NCBI GenBank assembly: GCA_902797915.1 | Contig: CADBUK010000044.1 | Coordinates: forward strand, 1-6,348 | Direction: 5' to 3' | DNA length: 6,348 bases | Source of the DNA: Oscillospiraceae bacterium | Lineage (GTDB): Bacteria; Bacillota; Clostridia; Oscillospirales; Acutalibacteraceae | In this document: positions 1 to 5,931 of the stretch, piece after piece | Layout of the letters: each line of letters begins with the position of its first letter | How positions within the stretch are numbered: position 1 is the stretch's first letter | Position numbers and translations under genes: made by a program | The notes under the pieces: model-generated | The model's database searches: none | The model's input: the letters and a program-made list of their open reading frames with translations, nothing else | What the model was told of the DNA's origin: nothing

Positions 1-293
1 AGTGCCTGAGCGACACAATGGTGAAGGGCGATCTGTCCACGAAGCTGCTCTGGAAATGCGGCTACTGCGGCGCTGAATTCAAGGCTTCCCCCAACCTTAT
101 CCTTCTCGGCGGCCACTGGTGCCCCGAATGCTACATTCCGCATAAGGCTTGGGATTATGATTCAATCGCTAAAACAAACCCGTTCTTCGCTCAGGTATGG
201 TATCCGAACCACACTAAAGAAGAACATAACAGGTACGATTTTGATGAATTATTCCACATTGACGGCGTAGCCTGGGATGACATAAAAAGATAA
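1..293 (+). CDS. C-terminal part of a zinc-ribbon-like protein (5' end outside window)
   Basis: The frame is open from the left edge (first full codon at 3) to a TAA stop at 291-293. An ATG at 18 has no Shine-Dalgarno sequence before it, so the true start probably lies outside the window and this is a C-terminal fragment of at least 96 residues. Counting from that ATG, a CGYC pair sits at about residues 14-17 and a CPEC pair at about 35-38, with aromatic residues and a GGHW segment between them. Two CxxC knuckles about 20 residues apart fit a zinc ribbon, as in the 'probable zinc-ribbon' domains of Firmicutes proteins. The tail (about 40-91) is rich in Trp, Tyr and Asp and matches no family I can name. 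No signal peptide or membrane segment is visible in this part. The metal-binding role is inferred from the motif; the function of the whole protein is unknown. The first 120 bases are clearly more GC-rich than the rest. Confidence 0.7.
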   Translation, partial: CLSDTMVKGDLSTKLLWKCGYCGAEFKASPNLILLGGHWCPECYIPHKAWDYDSIAKTNPFFAQVWYPNHTKEEHNRYDFDELFHIDGVAWDDIKR

Positions 294-309
294 TTAAATT
301 AAACATATA

Positions 310-344
310 AAACAGGGACTGCATTGCAGTCCCTGTTCTTTTAT
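310..344. terminator. Intrinsic terminator, probably bidirectional
   Basis: The arms 311-323 and 325-337 are perfect 13-base inverted complements (AACAGGGACTGCA and its complement) around a single T. In practice this is a stem of about 11 pairs with a small loop. On the plus strand it is followed by CTTTTAT, a short U-tract, 17 bases after the stop at 293. On the minus strand it lies 20 bases after the stop of the VanW-protein gene at 357, and the following sequence is T-rich (TTATATGTTT). Its position between two convergent genes suggests it ends both transcripts. The plus-strand direction has the cleaner U-tract. Confidence 0.88.
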
Positions 345-356
345 CAGAATTAATTA

Positions 357-1862
357 TTAATAAACGCTTGTGGTTGTATAGTTTACAGAGCCGTTAACCG
401 AACGTCTGAGCGTAAATGTATTTCCGCTTCTTGAAACGTTAAGGGAAACCTTATCGGGAGATACATGCTCAACCGTATAGAACGTGCAGGTAATTTGACC
501 GCCTGAAACAGTCATTTCAATCTTAATCGGATAGCCTGTATTATTAGTCCATCTAAAGTTCTTTGCAGAGCCTGAAATCGCAGCGTCTCTGCCGAGTGGA
601 ACGTACGAAACTCTCTGGGAATGCTGGTGGCGCTCGTTAATCTTAACATTTGCAAGAAGGCAAGTGTTAAACATAGTCGAAGCAACCTGACAAATACCGC
701 CGCCAAGCTCCTGAGCAGTGCCCTCTCTGCCCGTAAACACAGTTGCGGTTTTATATCCCCTTGCAGCAGTACGAGGACCTACTACTGAGTTAAAGTTAAA
801 TGTTTCGCCCGGTTTAATAATCGTACCGCTTATTGCCTTTGAAGCAACAGCAAGGTTGTTTGTTCTGTTAGCATTTTTAACGTAATTAGAGGTGTATGTA
901 GCGTAAACGTTAACGTAGCCCGTTTTCATAACGCCGTCAGTACCGAAGAAATACCACTCGCCTTTAATCTTTTCCCAGTCAGTAGCCATTGCACCACTTG
1001 ATTTAAGATAATACCAGCAGCCCTTGTACTTTAACCAGCCTGTCTGCATAACGCCGCTATTGTTGAAATAATACCAGGTTTTGCCGATAAGATTCCAACC
1101 CTTTGCCATAACGCCGTTTGAATTAAGATACAGCCAGTTATTACCTGACTTGTGCCAGCCCGTCTGCATCTTACCGCTTTTTTCAAAGTAATACCAGCTG
1201 CCGCCGATTTTCTGCCAGTCGGTTAACATTCTGCCGCTGCTGTTAAGATAATACCAGCTGCCGCCGAGTTTAATCCAACCTGTAGCCATTGTTCCGTTGC
1301 TGTTAAGATAATACCAGCTGTTAGTATTCTGCAAAAGCCAGCCCGTCTGCATTACGCCGCTGTCATTAAGATAATACCAGCTGCCGTCAATATACTGCCA
1401 GCCCGTCTGCATTACGCCGTTTTCGTCAAAGAAATACCATTTATTATTAATGTATTTCCAGCCCGATACTCTTGCGCCGTTTCCTTCAAAATAATAGGTG
1501 TTGACGTCAACGTCAACAAAACCTGTCTGCATAACGCCGTCGCTGTCCAGATAATAGGTTTTGCCGTTGATTTCCTGCATACCCGTAAGCTTATTGTGGG
1601 TTTCCTCATCAACGTAATACCATTTTTCGTTTTCATAAACCCAGCCTTTAACGTAAGTTACATCACCGGTTTCAAAGGTAACTCCGCAATCGTCGCATAC
1701 CTTATCGCCGCTGTAACCCGGAGTGTCAACCGTTGCGGTAACAGCATTTTCAATATGGAAATTGACATGCTCGCAAGGCTCGGCATAAACCGAAAAATCA
1801 AGTCCTGCTGTAATGCTGAGAAGCATTAACACAGAAAGAAGTAAACTAACCACCCTTTTCAT
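357..1862 (-). CDS. Secreted cell-wall-binding repeat protein with C-terminal VanW domain
   Basis: This is a 501-residue exported surface protein. The ATG at 1862 is chosen over an in-frame TTG at 1871 because the GGCAGG ribosome site lies 9 bases before the ATG and would abut the TTG. Residues 1-27 are a signal peptide: a KR start, a Leu-rich core and a VYA|E cleavage site. Residues 28-72 form a spacer with a CEH and a CDDC pair (C30, H32, C56, C59) that could bind metal. Residues 74-315 hold twelve repeats of about 20 residues, of the W...WYYL...G.M.TGW choline/glucan-binding type. Residues about 318-465 match the VanW-like domain, including GETFNFNSVVGPRTAARGYK, a GGGICQVAST core and a RHQHS segment. 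The tail has no LPXTG sortase signal, so attachment is probably through the repeats. VanW domains are common in Clostridia and occur in vancomycin-resistance clusters, but their biochemical role is unsettled; no van genes are near, so a resistance role is not supported. The gene follows araD by 33 bases and is probably cotranscribed with it. Confidence 0.93.
   Translation of the reverse strand: MKRVVSLLLSVLMLLSITAGLDFSVYAEPCEHVNFHIENAVTATVDTPGYSGDKVCDDCGVTFETGDVTYVKGWVYENEKWYYVDEETHNKLTGMQEINGKTYYLDSDGVMQTGFVDVDVNTYYFEGNGARVSGWKYINNKWYFFDENGVMQTGWQYIDGSWYYLNDSGVMQTGWLLQNTNSWYYLNSNGTMATGWIKLGGSWYYLNSSGRMLTDWQKIGGSWYYFEKSGKMQTGWHKSGNNWLYLNSNGVMAKGWNLIGKTWYYFNNSGVMQTGWLKYKGCWYYLKSSGAMATDWEKIKGEWYFFGTDGVMKTGYVNVYATYTSNYVKNANRTNNLAVASKAISGTIIKPGETFNFNSVVGPRTAARGYKTATVFTGREGTAQELGGGICQVASTMFNTCLLANVKINERHQHSQRVSYVPLGRDAAISGSAKNFRWTNNTGYPIKIEMTVSGGQITCTFYTVEHVSPDKVSLNVSRSGNTFTLRRSVNGSVNYTTTSVY
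918..1643 (-). repeat. Twelve tandem cell-wall-binding repeats (about 60 bp each) inside the VanW protein gene
   Basis: Twelve units of about 20 codons encode the W-x-aromatic pattern, each starting near Trp and ending with TG or TD. The first three units are the most diverged and lack the central Trp-Tyr pair in part. The central units are nearly identical in DNA: an 18-base block ending ATACCAGCTG recurs at 1243-1260, 1303-1320 and 1366-1383, spaced 60 and then 63 bases apart. The 63-base step reflects one extra codon in the sixth unit (QNTNSW). This pattern fits recent unit duplication or gene conversion in the middle of the array. By analogy with choline- and glucan-binding modules, each unit forms a beta-hairpin that binds cell-wall polymers or glycans; the actual ligand is not known. 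Confidence 0.92.
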
Positions 1863-1871
1863 AATAATCAA

Positions 1872-1880
1872 CCTGCCTTT
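1872..1880 (-). promoter_or_regulatory. Ribosome binding site that sets the start of the VanW-protein gene
   Basis: On the minus strand the segment reads AAAGGCAGG. Its last G is 9 bases before the ATG at 1862, a normal distance, but it directly touches the alternative TTG at 1871. It therefore supports the ATG and removes three residues (Met-Ile-Ile) from the longest open frame. Confidence 0.65.
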
Positions 1881-1895
1881 ATATTTCTAAAATAA

Positions 1896-2603
1896 TTATT
1901 TCTGACCGTAATAAGCGTTTTTGCCATGCTTTCTTTGATAATGCTTATCAAGCAAATACTGCTCAATTCCGATACTTGAATCAGCGTCAAAGGAAGCAAC
2001 TGCTTCTGTTCTGTGTGCCATTTTGCACACCTCTTCAAGAATTAAAGCGTTTTCAACAGCTTTGAAGCAATCCTTGCCCCAGGTAAACGGGCCGTGACGA
2101 TGAACAAGCACGGCAGGACATTCGCCGCTTTTTATTGAGCGTTTTGCGAACTCCTCAACAATTACTTTACCCGTATTAAGCTCGTACTCGCCGTTAACCT
2201 CAGCCTCGGTAAGACCTCTTGCGCACGGAACCGCCCCGTTTGCGAAATCCGCGTGTGTTGTGCCGTAAGCAGGTACGTCCCTGCCTGCCTGTGCCCAGGA
2301 GCACGCCCAGCTTGAATGGGTGTGAACGATACCGCCTATATCCTCAAACCGCCTGTAAAGCTCTAAATGAGTAGGAGTATCTGACGAAGGGTTAAGCCTG
2401 CCCTCAACCTTGTTACCGTTTAAATCCATAACAACCATATCGTCGGCTGTCATATTATCATACGGCACACCCGAGGGCTTTATTACAAATAAACCCTTTT
2501 CCCTGTCAATACCGGAAACATTTCCCCAGGTCAAAACAACAAGGTCATATTTTACCAAAAGCAAATTTGCTTCAAATACTTTTTGCTTTAATTCCTCTAA
2601 CAT
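1896..2603 (-). CDS. araD: L-ribulose-5-phosphate 4-epimerase
   Basis: A 235-residue class II aldolase-fold enzyme, close to the 231 residues of E. coli AraD. It interconverts L-ribulose 5-phosphate and D-xylulose 5-phosphate in the cytoplasm, the last step of L-arabinose breakdown. The zinc-site residues known from E. coli AraD (D76, H95, H97, H171) are all present one position earlier: D75 in SSDTPTH, H94 and H96 in VHTH, and H170 in RHGPF. The catalytic Asp (E. coli D120) fits D119 in THADF. The N-terminal TWGNVSGID segment and SGVPY phosphate-site region are typical, and the C-terminal AYYGQK tail keeps the family's catalytic Tyr region. The ATG at 2603 has an AGAGG ribosome site 7 bases upstream. 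The gene starts 11 bases after araA ends. UlaF/SgbE are close paralogues with the same reaction, but the position after araA makes AraD the right name. Confidence 0.96.
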   Translation of the reverse strand: MLEELKQKVFEANLLLVKYDLVVLTWGNVSGIDREKGLFVIKPSGVPYDNMTADDMVVMDLNGNKVEGRLNPSSDTPTHLELYRRFEDIGGIVHTHSSWACSWAQAGRDVPAYGTTHADFANGAVPCARGLTEAEVNGEYELNTGKVIVEEFAKRSIKSGECPAVLVHRHGPFTWGKDCFKAVENALILEEVCKMAHRTEAVASFDADSSIGIEQYLLDKHYQRKHGKNAYYGQK

Positions 2604-2610
2604 ATCAAAA

Positions 2611-2617
2611 CCTCTTA
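2611..2617 (-). promoter_or_regulatory. araA stop codon overlapping the araD ribosome binding site
   Basis: On the minus strand this reads TAAGAGG: the araA TAA stop (2617-2615) runs directly into the araD Shine-Dalgarno sequence AGAGG (2615-2611). Ribosomes ending araA therefore cover the araD initiation site, which suggests translational coupling. Confidence 0.7.
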
Positions 2618-4087
2618 GATACCAAGCTTATATGCAACATCATTGTAAAACAGTTCTTTTCTGAACTCGTTGATTTCCGTATCAGCGTTAATATGAATAA
2701 ACTCAATGCCCATAATCTCAGCAAAATCACGCATATTATCAGCGGTTAAGCTGTAGGAAAGTACGCTGTGATGTGCGCCGCCTGCATAAATCCACGCTTC
2801 AGCAGAGGTCTGAAGACAGGGCAACGGCTTCCAAAGCACGCCCGCAACGGGAAGCTTCGGCATATCGTTAACCTGTTCCTTGCACTCAACGTCGTTACAA
2901 ATCATCCTGAGCCTATCGCCCATATCAACAAGAGTAACAACGATAGCGTTACCAGTCTGCGCCTTGAAGACAAGTCTTGCAGGATCTTCCCTGCCGCCGA
3001 TACCAAGCGGATGTACCTGAATTTTAGGAGTTTCAGCAGCGCATGTCGGACAAACCTCAAGCATATGTGAGCCGAGCAGCATTTCATTATCTGGCTCAAA
3101 GTGGTAGGTATAATCCTCCATAAACACGGTGCCGCCTTCTAAGCCCTCAGCCATTGCTTTCATAACTCTGGTCATAGCGGCAACCTTCCAGTCGCCCTCT
3201 GCACCAAAGCCGTAGCCCTGACGCATTAAATCCTGTGCTGCAAGTCCGGGAAGCTGACGAAGCTGCTGTAAATCCTCAAAATTAGTGTGGAAAGCATTGA
3301 AATTGTATTTATCGAGGAATTTCTTTAAAGCAACCTCTTCCCTTGCCTGGTAGCGTACGGAATCAATATTATCAGTGTCAAAAGTATAGAGCTTTACATA
3401 CTCTGCCATCTGAGCGTCGATTTCATCCTCGGTTACAGCCTCAACTGCTTTAATAATATCGCCGACGCCGTAGTGGTCAACACGCCAGCCGAGTTTAATC
3501 TGCGCCTCAATCTTGTCGCCGTCAGTAACCGCAACGTTTCTCATATTATCGGAAATACGGAGAACATGAGTTTTTCTTGACTCTGCAGCGCCGACTGCGG
3601 CACGAATCCAGATTTCCATCTTTTTCTGGAATTCCTCATCCTGCCAGTGACCTGCGATAACCTTTCTCTTCAGGCGCATACGGGCAGCGATATAGCCGTG
3701 TTCTCTGTCGCCGTGAGCGGACTGATTAAGGTTCATAAAGTCCATATCAATTTCATTCCACGGAATGTCTCTGTTAAACTGAGTATTTACGTGCAGATAC
3801 GGCTTCTGAAGTGCGTTAAAGCCCGCAATCCATGGCTTTGAGGGAGAGAAAGTGTGCATCCAGGTAATTACGCCTGCGCATTTATCATCGGCATTAGCTT
3901 TCTGCATAACGTCAAGAATTTCGTCAGCAGTTTTTACACAGGGCTTTGCAACAATTCTGCAGGGCATTTTACTGCTCCATTCAGAACACATAATCTCCGA
4001 ATGTTCGTTGATAGTTTCAAAAATTTCCTCGCCATAGAGGAACTGTGTGCCTACGACAAACCAAAATTCATAATCCTTAATAGCCAT
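2615..4087 (-). CDS. araA: L-arabinose isomerase
   Basis: A 490-residue cytoplasmic isomerase (E. coli AraA has 500) that converts L-arabinose to L-ribulose with a divalent metal, usually Mn2+, and works as a hexamer in characterised relatives. Metal and catalytic residues known from E. coli (E306, E333, H350, H450) match E297 in GFGAEGDWK, E324 in VFMEDYTYH, H341 in LLGSHMLEVCP and H440 in the GGAHHSV segment. The N-terminus EFWFVVGTQFLYGEE and the MHTFSPSKPWI segment are typical of the family. The ATG at 4087 is preferred because AGGAG lies 8 bases upstream and the protein then begins as its relatives do. An in-frame GTG at 4114 would add nine residues (starting inside the kinase gene) and has only a weak AAGG six bases before it. 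The gene begins 13 bases after the upstream kinase ends and is the second gene of the operon. Confidence 0.97.
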   Translation of the reverse strand: MAIKDYEFWFVVGTQFLYGEEIFETINEHSEIMCSEWSSKMPCRIVAKPCVKTADEILDVMQKANADDKCAGVITWMHTFSPSKPWIAGFNALQKPYLHVNTQFNRDIPWNEIDMDFMNLNQSAHGDREHGYIAARMRLKRKVIAGHWQDEEFQKKMEIWIRAAVGAAESRKTHVLRISDNMRNVAVTDGDKIEAQIKLGWRVDHYGVGDIIKAVEAVTEDEIDAQMAEYVKLYTFDTDNIDSVRYQAREEVALKKFLDKYNFNAFHTNFEDLQQLRQLPGLAAQDLMRQGYGFGAEGDWKVAAMTRVMKAMAEGLEGGTVFMEDYTYHFEPDNEMLLGSHMLEVCPTCAAETPKIQVHPLGIGGREDPARLVFKAQTGNAIVVTLVDMGDRLRMICNDVECKEQVNDMPKLPVAGVLWKPLPCLQTSAEAWIYAGGAHHSVLSYSLTADNMRDFAEIMGIEFIHINADTEINEFRKELFYNDVAYKLGI

Positions 4088-4095
4088 AAATCTTA

Positions 4096-4103
4096 CTCCT
4101 TTA
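4096..4103 (-). promoter_or_regulatory. Kinase stop codon joined to the araA ribosome binding site
   Basis: On the minus strand this reads TAAAGGAG: the stop of the kinase gene is followed at once by AGGAG, 8 bases before the araA ATG at 4087. It decides the araA start and, like the araA-araD junction, suggests coupled translation. Confidence 0.75.
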
Positions 4104-5678
4104 AATATTATCACAGGCAGCCTTTTCTACGGCAAGCCCTGCTTTGTACAGCTTCATATAATTCTCAAAGCCTTTTACGTCGGCTTCAATCGGCTCAAGA
4201 GTTGTGCTTTTATATTTGCTGAAAACCTTTTCGTTCAGATAATCTTCAAGAGAAAGTCCGCATTTGTCAAAAGCATAATTTGCAAGCACGGCAATACCCC
4301 ATGCGCCGCCCTCGCCCGCAGTTTCCATAACGGATACGGGAGAATTCATTGCGGCAGCCATAAGCCTTTGACCGACAATCGGGGTTTTAAATAAACCGCC
4401 GTGCCCTGTTAAGCAGTCAATCTTAACCTTCTCATTTTCAAGTATTTCCATACCGATTTTGAGAGTAGCCATAGTAGAATAAATCTGCGCTCTGAAGAAA
4501 TTTGAGAGACTAAAACTGCAGTTCGGAGTTCTTGCAAAAAGCGGTCTGCCGTCTTCAATATGCGAAACAGGCTCGCCTGAAAAATAATTGTAAGAAACAA
4601 CACCGCCGCAATCAGCGTCGCCATTAAGCGCTTCATTATAAAGAAAATCATAAATTTGAGGTTTTGTGAGGCTGCTGCCCGATTTTTCCGCAAACTGTGC
4701 AAAGATGTTTACCCAGTAATCAAGGTCAGTGCAGCAGTTATTACAGTGAACCATCGCAACGGGTTTGCCCGTAGGGGTGGTTACCATATCAATTTCCTCA
4801 TACACCTTTGAAAGCTGCTTTTCAAGCACAATCATTGAAAAGATTGACGTGCCTGCAGAAACATTACCCGTTCTCTGAGAAACGGCGTTTGTAGCAACCA
4901 TACCCGTTCCTGCGTCGCCTTCAGGCGGACACATCAGAGCGCCTGCCTTGAGGTTTCCGCTTGTGTCAAGTAGAGCGGCGCCCTTTTCGGTAAGTCTGCC
5001 TGCGAATTCGCCTGCAGATAAAACCTTCGGTAGTATATCGTCAACATTCCACGGAAGCGTTTTAATCTCATCAAGAGCGTTAAACTTTGAAAGCATATCA
5101 CCGTTATAATCGTTAATATTGCTGTCAATCGGAAACATACCAGAAGCCTCGCCTATACCGAGCACCTTTTCTCCGCTAAACTGCCAGTGAACGTAACCTG
5201 CAAGGGTTGTGAGAAACGCAATATCTTTTACGTGAGTCTCATTATTTAAAACAGCCTGATAAAGATGGGCAATACTCCAGCGCTGCGGAATATTGAAATC
5301 AAATAACGCGGTAAGTTTTTCAGCAGCTTCGGCAGTAATTGTATTTCTCCAGGTACGGAACTCAGCAAGCTGATTGCCTTCGCTGTCAAAAGGAAGATAA
5401 CCGTGCATCATCGCCGAAAAGCCTATTGCAGAAAGCTCGGTAATATTAGCTCCGAACTTATCCTTTACCTCTGCGTTAAGCTTATTATACGCGTCCTGAA
5501 GTCCGGACCAGACATCTTCAATATGATAAGTCCACACACCGTTTTCAAGCCTGTTTTCCCAAGTATGACCGCCTGAAGCAATCGGATTGCAGTTTTCATC
5601 AATGAGAACTGCTTTTATTCTTGTTGAACCGAATTCAATTCCGAGTGATTCTTTACCCGTCAGTTGATAATTACTCAT
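4101..5678 (-). CDS. araB: FGGY-family kinase, probable ribulokinase (short AraB type)
   Basis: A 525-residue FGGY-family sugar kinase, expected to phosphorylate L-ribulose to L-ribulose 5-phosphate with ATP in the cytoplasm. Residues 12-27 form the first phosphate loop (LGIEFGSTRIKAVLID). GFSAMMHGYLPFD (86-98) and FRTWRNT (107-113) belong to the sugar-binding N-terminal half. The segment 251-262 (PPEGDAGTGMVA) holds D255, the likely catalytic base. GNVSAGTSIFS (271-281), LTGHGGLFKTP (423-433) and AGEGGAWGIA (454-463) form the nucleotide-binding half. It is shorter than the E. coli and B. subtilis AraB (about 560) and looks like the divergent kinases found beside araA and araD in Bacteroides and Clostridia. 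The loop has Glu (E15) where most FGGY kinases have Asp. Substrate choice rests mainly on the operon context; D-xylulose is the main alternative. The ATG at 5678 has AAGGAG five bases upstream. It is the first gene of the operon. Confidence 0.88.
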   Translation of the reverse strand: MSNYQLTGKESLGIEFGSTRIKAVLIDENCNPIASGGHTWENRLENGVWTYHIEDVWSGLQDAYNKLNAEVKDKFGANITELSAIGFSAMMHGYLPFDSEGNQLAEFRTWRNTITAEAAEKLTALFDFNIPQRWSIAHLYQAVLNNETHVKDIAFLTTLAGYVHWQFSGEKVLGIGEASGMFPIDSNINDYNGDMLSKFNALDEIKTLPWNVDDILPKVLSAGEFAGRLTEKGAALLDTSGNLKAGALMCPPEGDAGTGMVATNAVSQRTGNVSAGTSIFSMIVLEKQLSKVYEEIDMVTTPTGKPVAMVHCNNCCTDLDYWVNIFAQFAEKSGSSLTKPQIYDFLYNEALNGDADCGGVVSYNYFSGEPVSHIEDGRPLFARTPNCSFSLSNFFRAQIYSTMATLKIGMEILENEKVKIDCLTGHGGLFKTPIVGQRLMAAAMNSPVSVMETAGEGGAWGIAVLANYAFDKCGLSLEDYLNEKVFSKYKSTTLEPIEADVKGFENYMKLYKAGLAVEKAACDNI

Positions 5679-5725
5679 AGCTGCTCCTTAAAGTTACATA
5701 CGAACATATTAATACAGTTTGCTTT

Positions 5726-5754
5726 ATTCTACTATATATAAAATAATAATTCAA
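5726..5754 (-). promoter_or_regulatory. Predicted sigma-A-type promoter of the ara operon
   Basis: On the minus strand a -35 box TTGAAT (5754-5749, 4 of 6 to consensus) and a -10 box TAGAAT (5731-5726, 5 of 6) are separated by exactly 17 bases. Transcription would start near 5719, giving a leader of about 40 bases before the kinase ATG at 5678. The spacer is very AT-rich, so chance matches are easy, but the spacing and position are right. Confidence 0.6.
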
Positions 5755-5775
5755 TAATATTTATTATTAAATTTA

Positions 5776-5803
5776 TGTAATTATTGTAATAAATTGTAAT
5801 AAA
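5776..5803. repeat. Three phased TGTAAT repeats upstream of the ara promoter
   Basis: TGTAAT occurs at 5776-5781, 5785-5790 and 5795-5800. The last two are part of an exact tandem of the 10-mer TTGTAATAAA (5784-5793 and 5794-5803). The 9- to 10-base steps are about one helical turn. The array starts about 22 bases upstream of the predicted ara -35 box. It could be an UP-element-like or regulator-binding region, or low-complexity AT sequence with no function. Confidence 0.5.
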
Positions 5804-5872
5804 TTCTTTTATTAAATCTTAACAATAAACCACACAAAACTTTGTTAATAATCAATAAAGATAAATTAACCG

Positions 5873-5901
5873 TTGTTTATACATTTCTGTTATGCTAAAA
5901 T
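5873..5901 (+). promoter_or_regulatory. Predicted promoter of the secreted hydrolase gene
   Basis: A -35 box TTGTTT (5873-5878, 3 of 6) and a -10 box TAAAAT (5896-5901, 5 of 6) are 17 bases apart, with an extended -10 TGC at 5893-5895 that can offset the weak -35. Transcription would start near 5908, leaving a leader of about 24 bases that contains the GGAGG ribosome site at 5921-5925. Confidence 0.6.
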
Positions 5902-5931
5902 ATTAATATATTCTTAATATGGAGGAATATT

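Noticed and set aside
918..1643. CRISPR-like array suggested by regular 60-base repeats
   Set aside because: The repeats are in-frame, encode a known 20-residue protein repeat, and have no unique spacers between identical palindromic units.
1596..1829. 77-codon plus-strand frame with a hydrophobic N-terminus, opposite the VanW-protein gene
   Set aside because: The hydrophobic stretch is antisense to the first cell-wall-binding repeats; there is no ribosome site or promoter.
357..1862. Vancomycin-resistance role for the VanW-domain protein
   Set aside because: VanW-like domains are widespread in Clostridia; there is no vanHAX/vanB-type ligase, VanY or VanRS gene in the window, and the domain is fused to surface-binding repeats.
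1863..1895. Possible separate promoter for the VanW-protein gene (TTACGG, 17 bases, TAGAAA on the minus strand, overlapping the araD end)
   Set aside because: The -35 matches consensus at about 2 of 6 positions and the -10 at 4 of 6, no better than chance in AT-rich DNA.
2768..3070. 100-codon plus-strand open frame inside araA
   Set aside because: It lies fully antisense to conserved araA sequence that includes metal-site residues, and has no family features or ribosome site.
3854..4222. 122-codon plus-strand open frame across the araA 5' end and the kinase 3' end
   Set aside because: It is antisense to two well-supported enzymes, has no proper ribosome site, and its translation resembles no domain; it is a shadow of the coding strand.
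5679..5931. Catabolite-repression (cre) site or riboswitch in the divergent spacer
   Set aside because: I found no good match to the cre pattern TGNAANCGNNNNCA on either strand, and the ara leader of about 40 bases is too short and AT-rich for a known riboswitch.
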